Source: Methylococcaceae bacterium
GTDB lineage: Bacteria > Pseudomonadota > Gammaproteobacteria > Methylococcales > Methylomonadaceae
DNA length: 64,000 nt
Reading direction: 5' to 3'
NCBI GenBank assembly: GCA_013140705.1
Contig: JABFSH010000014.1
Coordinates: forward strand, 62,001-126,000
Shown here: positions 1 through 9,631 of the stretch, piece by piece
Numbering within the stretch: the first letter of the stretch is position 1
How the letters are laid out: each line of letters begins with the position of its first letter
Translations under genes and position numbers: made by a program
Notes under the pieces: generated by a model
Database searches by the model: none
What the model was told of the DNA's origin: nothing
Seen by the model: only the letters and a program-made list of their open reading frames with translations

Positions 1-1277
1 AATAAAGAGGCTTGTATTTGCTGTGCGATTTTTAATTCGTTTTGAGCAATCGCCAGATTAATTTGCGCCTGGCGAATTTGCTGTTCGGCTGCTTTGCGAG
101 CTGAAATATCGTGGATGAAACCACTGAATATATACATATTGTCCAATTTTAAAGGCGAAACGCTGATTTCAACTGGAAATTCAGTGCCATCACGACGCAA
201 TGCAACCTGCTCAATCTGTTTATTCAATAAAGGGCCATTTCCAGTCAATAGAAAATGTTTTAATCCTTGACTATGGGCATAGCGGTTGCGGGCAGGAATA
301 ATTAATTCGGCCAAGGGTTGACCAACAGCCTCAGTTGTCGACCATCCAAACATGTCTTCAGCGCGACGATTCCAATCGGTGATGATTCCGTACGAATCCA
401 TAATGACTATGGCATTGATTGAACTCTCAATGATCAATCGGATCCGCTTCTCACTATCTATCAATGCTTCCTGAAAATGCATTTTTGCGGTAATGTCGCG
501 ATCCGCCCCGCGCCATTTAAGCAACTCACCTTCAGGACTTAAGATTGGCAAGCCTGTGGATTCAGTCAACACCAAGTGTCCGTCTTTATGTCGGTAATGA
601 TTGGTGATTGCGAAAAAGGCTTCCTCGCTGGTAGCGTAATATTGCTGATTGACCTTGTCTTGAAGCGTTAACAAATCGGTGTAGTGCTTTCCAATGACTT
701 CTTCCTGACTTAGGCCAAGAATTTGCTTCACAGCGATACTGCTGTAGATATAGTAGCCTTTACAGTCTTGCTCCCATAACCATTCCCCTGTCATTTCAGC
801 CATTTGTCGAAATCGCTCCTCACTTTCCGCTAACGCTGTTTCAATTTCATGACATTGAAGAATTCTATTTTCAATGGTGTTATAACCGATCACTGTTTCC
901 TGATGGACCAGTTTTTTGCCGTTAATTGGCTGTACTAAAAGCATCCTGCGATTAAGGCTTGCTAAGTCACTGAGCGAATGAGAAAGTGATAACAACACAT
1001 TGATCTGACTGCCAGTCTTGGGTATCAATCGAGCTTCAAAACTTTTGGTTTCAATTTTGGAAGAAACAGAGAGACAAAAAACGTTTAAATCATCAACAGA
1101 CAACATCAGATCCATGGGTTGGGCGAGTAATTCCGTTTCACTGTACCCGGAGAGCAACGAAAACACATGATTTGCCTGGCTTATACGAGGCGGTTTGTCA
1201 GTACAAACATCCGTTTTATCCCATTCAATAATCAAGATAGGAAAAGTAAGCTCGTCAATTAGCTGATTCATTACCAT
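1..1277 (-). CDS. PAS-domain regulator, probably RsbU/SpoIIE-type phosphatase (partial)
   Basis: The gene runs leftward off the window edge, so only about 425 N-terminal residues are visible. Three PAS-like sensory units follow one another. The first is in roughly the first 130 residues, the second begins near the segment ESEERFRQMAEMTGEW, and the third contains DWNRRAEDMFGWS and ends in FIHDISARKAAEQQ. The last visible residues read KIAQQIQASL. This is the typical lead-in (xAxxIQxSLLP) to a PP2C/SpoIIE serine phosphatase domain as in RsbU, so the missing C-terminus is probably that domain and not a kinase or GGDEF. The start is ATG 1277, with a second in-frame ATG at 1271; neither has a strong Shine-Dalgarno. 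PAS content is clear; the output domain is inference. Confidence 0.75.
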   Translation of the reverse strand, partial: MVMNQLIDELTFPILIIEWDKTDVCTDKPPRISQANHVFSLLSGYSETELLAQPMDLMLSVDDLNVFCLSVSSKIETKSFEARLIPKTGSQINVLLSLSHSLSDLASLNRRMLLVQPINGKKLVHQETVIGYNTIENRILQCHEIETALAESEERFRQMAEMTGEWLWEQDCKGYYIYSSIAVKQILGLSQEEVIGKHYTDLLTLQDKVNQQYYATSEEAFFAITNHYRHKDGHLVLTESTGLPILSPEGELLKWRGADRDITAKMHFQEALIDSEKRIRLIIESSINAIVIMDSYGIITDWNRRAEDMFGWSTTEAVGQPLAELIIPARNRYAHSQGLKHFLLTGNGPLLNKQIEQVALRRDGTEFPVEISVSPLKLDNMYIFSGFIHDISARKAAEQQIRQAQINLAIAQNELKIAQQIQASL

Positions 1278-1330
1278 TTTCAGTTAGTTAGAATGAAACA
1301 TTGTCTGTCTGAGTGTTTGCGATGTAATCG

Positions 1331-2014
1331 CTAAGCCTCGTTAACCCCTTCGACCGTAGTGACGCGAGTAAGTTGCTGTTCGACAGAACCCGATCGATAA
1401 CGAAGCAGATCTTCAGGCGTATCCAAATCCCATTGCTGTTTTAATTCGACAAAATTGAGATTCAACTGATCAATGCGGGCGCGGGTTTGTGCATATACCA
1501 ATTCTGTTCCCCAGGCTATGTTATCAAACACCCGCGATTGTGGCTGATTAAGCCCAATCAATACATATCCGCCATCTTCTGCAGGTGCCAATACACAGGA
1601 ATTGGGCCGGTCCAACGCAGTTAATGCCTGTTCCAAATCATTTTCTGTCATCGACGGGCAATCACAACCTATTAGTACAGCAGCAGTATATCGATCCAAC
1701 ACTGATGCCATTGCATTGCGCATCTTTTCACCAATGTCGGCACCGTATTGTTGGTGAAGTGAGATCGAGTAAGATTCCGCGACCGTTGTAAAAAAAGAAT
1801 GTTCGTGCGTTGGGGCACACCACAACTCCACTGGACACAACTGCAGCTTTGTGGCTAATTGTAGCGTGCGAATACTAAGTTCAATGTGAATTTCGGCAGC
1901 TTCATCAGCCGACAGTTTAGTCATCAATCGAGTTTTCACCTGTCCGGGAACGGGAGCCTTGCAAAAAACGACGATGACGGCATTCGCATATCGATAGGTC
2001 ATTCCATAATCCAT
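1331..2014 (-). CDS. TIGR04282/DUF2064 family glycosyltransferase-like protein
   Basis: A 227-residue protein. The N-terminal motif FCKAPVPGQVKTRL is the hallmark of the TIGR04282 (DUF2064) family, nucleotidyltransferase/glycosyltransferase-A-fold proteins often found with radical SAM/selenodomain genes. IGCDCPSM (metal/nucleotide-binding DxD-like region) and LAPAEDGGYVLIGL follow in the expected order. Length is normal and the frame intact. It lies 53 bp downstream of the PAS regulator start on the same strand, so the two could share a transcript. The substrate is unknown; an arsenosugar role has been proposed for some family members but nothing here supports it. ATG 2014 is the first start; ATG 2002 is an alternative. 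Confidence 0.85.
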   Translation of the reverse strand: MDYGMTYRYANAVIVVFCKAPVPGQVKTRLMTKLSADEAAEIHIELSIRTLQLATKLQLCPVELWCAPTHEHSFFTTVAESYSISLHQQYGADIGEKMRNAMASVLDRYTAAVLIGCDCPSMTENDLEQALTALDRPNSCVLAPAEDGGYVLIGLNQPQSRVFDNIAWGTELVYAQTRARIDQLNLNFVELKQQWDLDTPEDLLRYRSGSVEQQLTRVTTVEGVNEA

Positions 2015-2472
2015 TTTGTAGAAAATAGGCCCATCTAAAAATAGAGCTATAGGCGTTGCCTATTTTTAATGGACAGTTCGTATTTTACAATTTCAACGAA
2101 CCTTATAACATTGGAATTCCTATCAATAATAGGAGGTACTTGAAAAACTTCCAGTAACTGCCTGTGAGGCTGGGATAGTGCTTTCCATAGAAGTTTGACA
2201 TTTAGTGATCGGACCTGGATTAATTTTCAAAAATTTCTATTAATCGATATTGCTGGATGCCTCGGGCAATGTGTTGCAGAATGGAATATGCATGGCACAA
2301 TATATTGAGCGGCGTAAAAAATTACTGAGGCATAGTATGAGGAGAAAAGGGCTTTGGAACAAGTTAACCACAAAACGCCCGAGTTTTGGTTCAGTCTGAA
2401 AAATTTACAGCGCTTTTGTGGCTTGGTTGTTTTTTGCCATTAAAAGATTCTCAATGGTAAAGCAAAATCCAG
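2015..2472. other. intergenic stretch without a recognisable gene
   Basis: About 460 bp between two minus-strand genes. A short perfect hairpin, ATAGGC-GTT-GCCTAT, at 2049-2063 is followed by Ts on the plus strand, but no plus-strand gene precedes it. It is therefore more likely a chance palindrome or an element in the promoter of the downstream transferase. I see no coding potential, tRNA or repeat. Confidence 0.5.
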
Positions 2473-3036
2473 TTAATGCCAGCCGCCATATTGTTTGGTT
2501 GTATCCCCACGAAAACCGGCTGTAGTTTTATTGGTATCGGGCACGGAGGCGGCTCCTTCTGCGGCAATTATCATGTTGCCTGGGGTATAGCCTCCCATTG
2601 CTTGCGCATTTTTTGCAATTGCCGTTGTTCGTGGATTAATGTCGTATTTAGTAATGTTGGGATACACAATAGCCGTTATCAATTTTTCCGCTGCTGCGTT
2701 ACGAAAATCCGGAGAATACGTCAACACGATCGGTAAATGCGTGTAGGCAGGTATTGCAATATTGTATTGGCCTCTGTCGTGTATAGCAGTACTCGCAATC
2801 ATTTGATTGGCGTCATTCGTTACCCTGATGTTACCGGATTTTACTGGGCCTTTATTATCGCTAACAACACCTTCGAGAAAGGTTTCTTTATCATATACAG
2901 TAGAGACCGAGGGGGGCTGCAGCCCCCCGGGATTATTTTTTTCACAGCCTTGCAGTAAACAGCCCGATATCAGTGGTAATAACAGGATAAAAACAAATTT
3001 ATGGCTCGCTTTAGAGAGAATTACTTCGGCGTTCAT
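2473..3036 (-). CDS. putative lipoprotein with Ig-like/carboxypeptidase-regulatory-like domain
   Basis: A 187-residue protein. The N-terminus has a hydrophobic stretch (FVFILLLPLISGC) ending in a lipobox, with a second Cys shortly after (LLQGC), so export and lipidation are likely. The mature part reads as a small beta-sandwich: FLEGVVSDNKGPVKSGNIRV followed by RGQYNIAIPA, the pattern of carboxypeptidase-regulatory or transthyretin-like domains in which a sugar- or protein-binding module follows a signal peptide. The C-terminus ends in KQYGGWH. The Shine-Dalgarno AGGGGA sits just upstream of ATG 3036. No enzymatic motif is seen and the function is unknown. Confidence 0.7.
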   Translation of the reverse strand: MNAEVILSKASHKFVFILLLPLISGCLLQGCEKNNPGGLQPPSVSTVYDKETFLEGVVSDNKGPVKSGNIRVTNDANQMIASTAIHDRGQYNIAIPAYTHLPIVLTYSPDFRNAAAEKLITAIVYPNITKYDINPRTTAIAKNAQAMGGYTPGNMIIAAEGAASVPDTNKTTAGFRGDTTKQYGGWH

Positions 3037-3306
3037 GAGAGTCCCCTAATCACATTTTAATGATCCATTCTTAGTAACATTCCGATCCCTATGACCCTCG
3101 ATAATTTAACAAAGATAAAAACAGCCTATTCTCGGTGGGATCTGATGAATCAAAATTAGAAATTTTATAGCGACGAATTCATCAGGTGTAGGTTATTGAA
3201 CTATTCGCGCTATGCATTGGCTATGCTACAACGCTCATGTTGCAACCCAACATTTTTAATAATCAACAACCTACCCTTCCATTTTTGAAAAAGCGAGAAA
3301 TTAAAT

Positions 3307-3888
3307 TTAACTCGCCTTACCGGCTGCTGTTGCTGCCGGCACTTCGATCAGGGTACCCGATGTACAGTCGTAAATATATCCATAAACAGGTATGTTTGAA
3401 GGAACCAACGGGTGGTTTTTAATACGTAAAACATCTTCCAGAACACTTTCCTGCTGGTCTTTAATCGTCAACCAGTCAATATATTTTGCTTCTGAAGAAC
3501 CGGGACCTTCACAACAGTCATGCCAGCCGTGTTCGTCGATAGAAGCCGTTTTTAAACTGCTACCCAATAAACCACGCATGATCTCGTCAGTGAAGAGTTC
3601 CATTCCACAATTTGTATGGTGAATGACGAACCATTCGCGAGTACCTAAAAGTTTGTAGGAAATCACCAGGGAACGAATCGCATCATCGCTGGCACGACCG
3701 CCCGCATTGCGGATAACATGGGCATCACCCTCGGATAAACCAGCGTATTTGGCTGGATCCAGACGGGCATCCATGCAGGTCAATATGGCAAAATGCCTTC
3801 CGGGTGGCAGCGGCAGAGAACCTTTATCACCGAAATTGTTGACATAATTCCGGTTTGCTAGCAACACTTCATTAAGAATCTTACTCAT
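3307..3888 (-). CDS. beta-carbonic anhydrase
   Basis: Interconverts CO2 and bicarbonate; expected to be cytoplasmic as no signal peptide is seen. The 193-residue protein carries the beta-class zinc ligands: Cys38 with the CxDxR dyad (CMDAR, Asp40 and Arg42), and His91/Cys94 in HHTNCG. ATG 3888 is chosen over an in-frame ATG 36 nt upstream because GAGAGG lies 6 nt before it. A segment of about 50 residues after the second ligand pair is longer than in plant-type enzymes, typical of the compact bacterial subfamily with an ENEL-like insert. It stands alone, with no neighbour in the same transcription unit. Confidence 0.93.
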   Translation of the reverse strand: MSKILNEVLLANRNYVNNFGDKGSLPLPPGRHFAILTCMDARLDPAKYAGLSEGDAHVIRNAGGRASDDAIRSLVISYKLLGTREWFVIHHTNCGMELFTDEIMRGLLGSSLKTASIDEHGWHDCCEGPGSSEAKYIDWLTIKDQQESVLEDVLRIKNHPLVPSNIPVYGYIYDCTSGTLIEVPAATAAGKAS

Positions 3889-4607
3889 TATGTACCTCTC
3901 GTTATTATTAAAATGGAATGCCACTTGACCTTCCCATTGGCTTTTTAAAAGATCAAGCGGTATTCACTATCTCCGTTGTGCATGGTATATTAATAAATAA
4001 TTGATTTAAATATGTTATATATTTTATAAAATATAAACTTTAAATTTATAATATTCTTCCCAGCAAATAAAGTAGACCCCCATTGCCCAGACAAATACAG
4101 ATCCGCCATAAATTTAAAGAGGTAAATTGCCTATCCATTGTCAATTTCGACTACCGGAAATCGAGTGATTTTATAAAAGTCCGGCTGATTCGATAAATTT
4201 CGTACTTCGGATGGGAACCTAAAACGCTCAACAACATGATTATTTTTGAAGCGGCTTAGCTGTGGTGTTATTCTATTAATCTTATGAAGATAGCGGTCTT
4301 AAACTGACATATCCGGCTTTTGACAAAGGCTTTCCATTAATAAGCTCTCGGCAATGCATATACAAGAAAACCTCCAACTCATTGGTATGAACTACTTCTA
4401 CTTTGTCAGATAATACACCAGCTCGTCTTACCCGCTGGATAACGAGTCATCCATTGCCATGCCTAAACACAAGTGGATGCCAGTCACAAACCTTTGGAGC
4501 CTGAATTCCAGGCCGGAATGACAATCTTGGAAAAAACCAACATTAACCTGATAAAGTAGATCTATCATTTGACAATAAATTTTCTGTACGCAATCCGAGG
4601 ATACTCA
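3889..4607. other. intergenic stretch, AT-rich
   Basis: About 720 bp between divergently transcribed genes (carbonic anhydrase minus, tssJ plus). Positions about 4000-4075 are very AT-rich and suit a promoter region. I find no gene, RNA or clear repeat. Confidence 0.5.
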
Positions 4608-5120
4608 GTGATTTTCATTAACAATGTCCATACCAGCAATTTGAAAATCCGCATTCTTATCCATTGGCTTGCAGCTTTATTGTTGACTGGATGTGGTTTG
4701 GGAGAGGAAGCCAACGTTCCATCGCCGGCTGTAAAAGCACAACCCGCAGTGATAACAGTCAATCTGAAGGGTGGCAAAAATCTGAATCCTGATCTTGACG
4801 GTAGACCATCACCGCTGGTAGTTAGAATCTACCTATTAGAAAATATTGCGAAGTTTAATAATAGCGATTTTTTTGCCTTGTACGAGAACGATCAATCACT
4901 GCTCTCTAGCGACATTAAATACCGAGACGAGTTTGAAATCAAACCGGACCAAGCGCTGAATAAACAATTTGAATTAAAAGAAGGCGGGTATTATTTAGCT
5001 ATAATTGCGGCATTCAGGGATCTCGATCATGCCCAATGGAAGGCGTATCATGAAATTCAGCCGAACCCAACGAGGCCATATCTAGTGGACTTGGATTTCA
5101 CAAGCTTTTCCATTAAGTAA
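4608..5120 (+). CDS. tssJ: T6SS outer-membrane lipoprotein TssJ
   Basis: TssJ anchors the T6SS membrane complex in the outer membrane and binds the periplasmic part of TssM. The 170-residue product has a lipoprotein signal ending in LLLTGC (Cys29). The family core follows: RPSPLVVRIYLLENIAKFNN, then DFFALYEND, a GGYYLAIIAAFRDL strand and W. Residue +2 after Cys is Gly, compatible with outer-membrane sorting. GTG 4608 is preferred because GAGG sits 7 nt upstream; a TTG at 4569 and another TTG at 4641 are alternatives. It is the only tssJ in the window and lies about 35 kb from tssM, next to ppkA. This fits a T6SS locus split by an insertion. Confidence 0.9.
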   Translation: MIFINNVHTSNLKIRILIHWLAALLLTGCGLGEEANVPSPAVKAQPAVITVNLKGGKNLNPDLDGRPSPLVVRIYLLENIAKFNNSDFFALYENDQSLLSSDIKYRDEFEIKPDQALNKQFELKEGGYYLAIIAAFRDLDHAQWKAYHEIQPNPTRPYLVDLDFTSFSIK

Positions 5121-5289
5121 TATACGGGCTTGGTGCCATGAATATTCGAGCACAGATATATTTTTGGTTGCGTTGAATAATTCCGGCCTCAAGCATTTCC
5201 ATAGCCAGTCGTTGCCTCCAAGTCTTTTTAGATGGCACCTAAATTATCTTGTACTGTCGAGTAAACCTTTTAATTGGGCGGAATCATAT

Positions 5290-7683
5290 ATGAATTATTT
5301 TTGGCGTTTATTCAGTCGAGCTGCAGATGTCGTATCAACAATGCTGCCTAAAGGTTTTTGCCTATTTCTTTTCATCACTTTATCGGCGGGCTGCCAAACC
5401 AATCCGGATAGCAGTCTGGATGGTAAAGCTACTGAAGGTTTCTCACCGCAAGAAACCGATAAACTCTTCGTTGTCGATTGTTTGTTGCCTTCACAGATAC
5501 GCAAACTGGGCAGCCAGATGACTTATCTCTCGACCAGACGCCCGATTAAAACTACGGCTGGGGACTGCGAAATTCGCGGCGGCGAATATGTCGCTTATGA
5601 CCGCGCCAATTATGCCTCTGCGCTAAAAATTTGGCTCCCGCAAGCCAAACAGGGTGATGCCGAGGCACAGGTGACATTGGGTGAAATCTATGAGAAAGGT
5701 TTGGGCGGAGGTGCGGCTGATCCTGCGCTTGCTGCGCAATGGTATTTAAAAGCGGCCGAACAAGGTAATTCAAGGGCACAGGTTAATCTGGGATATCTCT
5801 ATGAAAAGGGGCTTGGTGTAAAAAAGGATAAGACAATTGCGCTCAACTGGTATCGCAAAGCGTCGGGACTTGAAAATTCGGACCTGCAGTTTGCTTCTGT
5901 CACAGAGGCAAATGTTTCCGGGGACTACCAGAAACAATTGCAGGAATTGCGTGATGAATCCAAAGAATATCAGCAACAAGCCGTCTCGCTGAGAAAGCAA
6001 CTGGATGCGACTCGGCAACAATTATCCGGACAGCAGCAAAAACTATCGACCATTAGAAACCAGCTTGATGATGCGCGTCGCAAACTGGAACAGGAAAAGA
6101 GTAAATCCCATCGCAATGATGCGTTAATTCAATCACTGGAGAAAGATGTCAAAAATAATGTATCCAGTTTGTCGGCTCAGCAATCCAGGGTTACGCAGCT
6201 AGAATCTGAACTGAAAGCCGGGCAAAAAAAGATCCATACCATAAGTAACGAAACAGCGTCAAACACTGACGATAACCAACAACCGGCAACGGAATCTCCA
6301 CGTTCAACTGAACCATTGCAGGAACGCTTAAAAACCCTGGAAACCGAGTATCACAACCTGTCCATGCAAATCAAAATGGACATGAACGAAGTCGCTGATA
6401 AATCCAAATTGGCTGAAACCACTCAGCAAAAACTGGCTGTTGAGAAACTTCGCAGTAAACTGAATCATAAAAAAGATGATTTGCTGACAAAAGGTCAACA
6501 AATCAATGAATTAAAGGCTACTATAGCTGGCACAGAACCATTGTTGGCTGATCAAGGCAATCAACAAAACACAACCCTTGCGCAAAACGGCCCTGTCATC
6601 AATATCATCGATCCCCCGATGACAATGACACGTGGACTACCCAGTTATCAATTGCGCTCTATTGCGCGCAGCAAGAAAATCCTTGGCAAGGTAGGTTCGG
6701 TCGATGTTTTGAAAACACTCAATATTAACGGTCAAACAATCCCTGTCGATGCAGACGGTAAATTTCAATCGGAGATTGCCATAGAAAACGCCTTGACTCA
6801 GGTAAAAGTAGTGGCGACCGACAAGCAGGGCAAAAGCAGCATGTTGACTTTTAATCTACTGGCAAAGAACCAGGAAGATCAGCAGTCGACAACCAATCAG
6901 CCCATAAACGCCAGCTCCGCCTCTTACCCGTCTGTCGATTTTGGCAGATTCTATGCTTTGATTATCGGCAATAATCAATATACGCATTTGTCTACATTAC
7001 AAACTTCAGCCAATGACGCGAAAGCCGTGGAAGAGGTTTTACGAACTCGTTATGGCTACAAAACCAAGCTACTGATTAATGCCAGCCGATATCAAATCAT
7101 GTCAGCCTTTAATAATTTGAGACAGATTCTCACTGAAAAAGATAATTTACTGATTTATTATGCGGGGCATGGAGAGATCGATAAGAGTGATCAGAGCGCT
7201 TACTGGTTGCCTACCGATGCAGAGGCAAACAATAACGCCAACTGGCTGTCCAGTTATAGTATTACGGAATATTTGAGCATACTTGCCGCCAGGCATATTT
7301 TGGTGGTGGCTGATTCCTGCTATGCCGGCGCCATGACCGAAACCGCAATCGTTCGCTTACCTGAAGAAATGCCCGAAGATAAACGGGAAAAATGGTTGAA
7401 ATTCATGAACAACCGCAAGGCCAGAACAGTCATGACTTCAGGCGGAGTAAACCCGGTATTGGATTCTGGCAGCGGCAGTCATTCCATATTTGCCAATGCT
7501 TTTCTAAATGCCCTGAAATCCAATAACGGATTACTGGAAGATTATGAGCTGTTCAGACGCGTTGCCGGCAAAGTCAAACAATCTGCTGCCCAGGTCGGCT
7601 TTCAACAAAGTCCACGCTATTCGGCCATGCAGCATGCGGGTCACGAAGGCAGTCCTTTCTTTTTTGTCCCGCAAAAAGGATGA
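5290..7683 (+). CDS. T6SS-linked lipoprotein: Sel1 repeats, coiled coil, caspase-like (C14) domain
   Basis: A 797-residue multidomain protein. It has a lipobox LSAGC (Cys35; +2 Gln suggests outer membrane), two Sel1-type repeats near residues 110-200 (AEAQVTLGEIYEKGLG and RAQVNLGYLYEKGLG), and a long Gln-rich coiled coil at about 210-415. A small Ig-like segment follows at about 435-525, then a caspase-family fold at about 550-797. The catalytic pair is present: His627 in YYAGHGE and Cys677 in VADSCYAGA. ATG 5290 has a GGCGGA upstream; ATG 5341 gives a shorter, also plausible signal peptide. It sits between tssJ and the PpkA kinase on the same strand. The domain calls are firm; a periplasmic sensor, protease or scaffold role in the T6SS is inference. 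Confidence 0.85.
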   Translation: MNYFWRLFSRAADVVSTMLPKGFCLFLFITLSAGCQTNPDSSLDGKATEGFSPQETDKLFVVDCLLPSQIRKLGSQMTYLSTRRPIKTTAGDCEIRGGEYVAYDRANYASALKIWLPQAKQGDAEAQVTLGEIYEKGLGGGAADPALAAQWYLKAAEQGNSRAQVNLGYLYEKGLGVKKDKTIALNWYRKASGLENSDLQFASVTEANVSGDYQKQLQELRDESKEYQQQAVSLRKQLDATRQQLSGQQQKLSTIRNQLDDARRKLEQEKSKSHRNDALIQSLEKDVKNNVSSLSAQQSRVTQLESELKAGQKKIHTISNETASNTDDNQQPATESPRSTEPLQERLKTLETEYHNLSMQIKMDMNEVADKSKLAETTQQKLAVEKLRSKLNHKKDDLLTKGQQINELKATIAGTEPLLADQGNQQNTTLAQNGPVINIIDPPMTMTRGLPSYQLRSIARSKKILGKVGSVDVLKTLNINGQTIPVDADGKFQSEIAIENALTQVKVVATDKQGKSSMLTFNLLAKNQEDQQSTTNQPINASSASYPSVDFGRFYALIIGNNQYTHLSTLQTSANDAKAVEEVLRTRYGYKTKLLINASRYQIMSAFNNLRQILTEKDNLLIYYAGHGEIDKSDQSAYWLPTDAEANNNANWLSSYSITEYLSILAARHILVVADSCYAGAMTETAIVRLPEEMPEDKREKWLKFMNNRKARTVMTSGGVNPVLDSGSGSHSIFANAFLNALKSNNGLLEDYELFRRVAGKVKQSAAQVGFQQSPRYSAMQHAGHEGSPFFFVPQKG

Positions 7684-7749
7684 TAATTGACCGCCCAATG
7701 AGTCAGCTCACCCATTAAGAATTGCGTTATTCACTCTACAGGCAGCCGA

Positions 7750-9210
7750 ATGAATTCGAATGATAGTGATGATGCCACAAAAGTCGCTACCCAACCGACG
7801 GCTTTTGATGCTGATGCGACGATTATTGCACCACAAAAAACTAAAACAAGTGTCGTCATCAATCCTCTTACCGATCATCCTACCCATCGGTTTTCTGATC
7901 TGGAGTCAAACGACAATACGGATCCGTCTCGGGATATTAGCGTCGGCTCTGTCCTGAAAAATCGATTTGTCCTTAAAGAAATTCTGGGTAGTGGTGGCAT
8001 GGGTACCGTATTTCGGGCGACTGATTTGCGTCGAGAAGAAGCGCAAGACCAGCAAACCGATGTGGCATTAAAAGTATTAAATAAGGAATTTCGGGATAAC
8101 CCCGAGCTGTTTATTGCCCTGCAACGTGAAACCAAAAAATCCCAATTGCTTGCGCATCCCAATATCGTCAACGTTTATGATTTCGACCGGGATGGCCCGA
8201 CCATTTTCATGGTCATGGAAATACTTCAAGGGCAGTCACTGGCGCATTTTATTCGAACCATTGCACCTGCAGGAGGCCTTCCTTTCAAAAAAGCCTGGCC
8301 AATCATTAACGGCCTGGCATCAGCATTGGCCTATGCTCATAAAAAGAACATCATTCACTCCGACTTTAAACCCGGTAATGTCTTTATAACCGAGGACAAC
8401 GAGGTCAAAGTTCTGGATTTCGGCATCGCCTGTGCCGGAAGAACCGATAAGCGCGATGATGATGAAACTGTTTTTAATGCCCGAGATTTAGGCGCATTAA
8501 CGCCCGCCTATGCCAGTCTGGAAATGCTTGAAAATCGTGAACCTGATCCCCGCGACGACATCTACGCCCTGGCCTGCGTCAGTTACGAAATACTCTCCGG
8601 CAAACATCCCTTCGGTAAACTGTCTGCCCAAAAGGCCTTAGAAGTCAATCTTCAGCCGCCTGTTATTCCGGGTTTAAAAAGGCGTCAGTGGAAAGCCATC
8701 ACGCATGCGCTGGCCATCAAAAAAGAAAAGCGCACGGCATCAATAGAGCAATTTCTTGACGAAATAGGGCCTAAGCCGTTGTTGCCGCGCTTATTGGCCG
8801 TTGCAGCAGTAATGGGTTTAATTTCAGCCATCGGCGGGTACGTCTATGTCAGTCAAAATATAGATACAGCCCCCCAGGTTATCGAAATAAGCCCTGAACA
8901 AAAACTTCAGATCAAAGATCTCCTGGAACTGGCGCAAATTCATTTTGATGTAGGTTTCTTGACAGCGCCTTCCGGAAGCAATGCCTCCTGGGCCTATCGA
9001 CAAGTCTTGGCCATAGATCCCTACAATAAGGATGCCAAGTTGGGGCTGGAAAAAATTGCTGACTCCATCCACAAGCAAGCAAACGAATTGTTTGATCAAC
9101 AACAGTTTGATGACAGCTTGACAAAAATTGAAGAAGGTTTAGAAGTTATGCCTAAACACGAGGGTCTCCTGGATTTGAAAGATAAAATTTCAAAAGTAAG
9201 GGCACATTAG
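7750..9210 (+). CDS. ppkA: T6SS serine/threonine protein kinase PpkA-like
   Basis: A Hanks-type kinase expected to activate T6SS assembly by phosphorylating the FHA protein. Glycine loop GSGGMGTVF near 80-88, ATP lysine 108 in VALKVL, catalytic HSDFKPGN (His203, Asp205; a variant of HRDLKPxN) and DFG at 223 are all present, so it should be active. A single membrane segment lies at about 344-367, followed by a C-terminal part with TPR-like helices. The vWA or sensory domain of some PpkA proteins is absent. The N-terminal 65 residues are Thr-rich (DADATIIAPQK), resembling FHA-docking phosphosites. It follows the caspase-like gene by 66 bp. The cognate phosphatase and FHA protein are at 34.8-36.3 and 42.7-44.2 kb. 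Confidence 0.88.
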   Translation: MNSNDSDDATKVATQPTAFDADATIIAPQKTKTSVVINPLTDHPTHRFSDLESNDNTDPSRDISVGSVLKNRFVLKEILGSGGMGTVFRATDLRREEAQDQQTDVALKVLNKEFRDNPELFIALQRETKKSQLLAHPNIVNVYDFDRDGPTIFMVMEILQGQSLAHFIRTIAPAGGLPFKKAWPIINGLASALAYAHKKNIIHSDFKPGNVFITEDNEVKVLDFGIACAGRTDKRDDDETVFNARDLGALTPAYASLEMLENREPDPRDDIYALACVSYEILSGKHPFGKLSAQKALEVNLQPPVIPGLKRRQWKAITHALAIKKEKRTASIEQFLDEIGPKPLLPRLLAVAAVMGLISAIGGYVYVSQNIDTAPQVIEISPEQKLQIKDLLELAQIHFDVGFLTAPSGSNASWAYRQVLAIDPYNKDAKLGLEKIADSIHKQANELFDQQQFDDSLTKIEEGLEVMPKHEGLLDLKDKISKVRAH

Positions 9211-9631
9211 CTGTATTAAGGGAATTGGAAATTACTAACATACCAAGTTAGGATGGATTGTTATATCCCACCAGTGTAAACCAGGGGAGTGTTGCAGTCG
9301 TTGTTAAAGTTGTGTTTTTCGGCTGCCACAAACCTTTACGCCTTTCACATAGGGGGCATCCAGCAGTTTCACCACAGTGCGCATCCCCTTCCAGAAGAAA
9401 TTTCCAGCTCGCTTTAATACGGTATCCACGGAGCTTAGCAGATGCCCGTTCCATGACTTCTCCAGCCCCGCCCATGATCGCCTAAACCCAGCAAAATGAT
9501 ACGTGATTTTTAGCAATCAACTCGGCTGGTTGGCCAAAAAACCGACTGACGTAACTTGGATTATTAAATAATTTGGCGTCATATTGGCGACAGCTATATA
9601 ATATACTCATATTACACCTATGGAGGTAATG
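9211..9631. other. intergenic boundary region between the T6SS arm and the GC-rich island
   Basis: About 420 bp. The minus strand at 9250-9516 shows an open frame without a convincing start or a recognised family; it may be a remnant of a mobile gene, but I cannot identify it. The 3' part holds the toxin-antitoxin promoter. Confidence 0.4.
9573..9602 (+). promoter_or_regulatory. putative sigma-70 promoter of the toxin-antitoxin pair
   Basis: TTGGCG at 9573-9578 and TATAAT at 9597-9602 are separated by 18 bp and lie 30 bp before the antitoxin start. The spacer contains a repeated TTGGCG, which could be part of an autoregulatory operator. Confidence 0.45.

Noticed and set aside
2049-2063. Hairpin with T-run as a rho-independent terminator
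   Set aside because: No plus-strand gene ends before it; the stem is only 6 bp.
2473-3049. Open frames on the plus strand opposite the small lipoprotein gene
   Set aside because: They lack ribosome sites and family character; the minus frame has a signal peptide, lipobox and Shine-Dalgarno.
9250-9516. Minus-strand open frame as a transposase remnant
   Set aside because: I could not match it to any transposase family, and it has no start signal.
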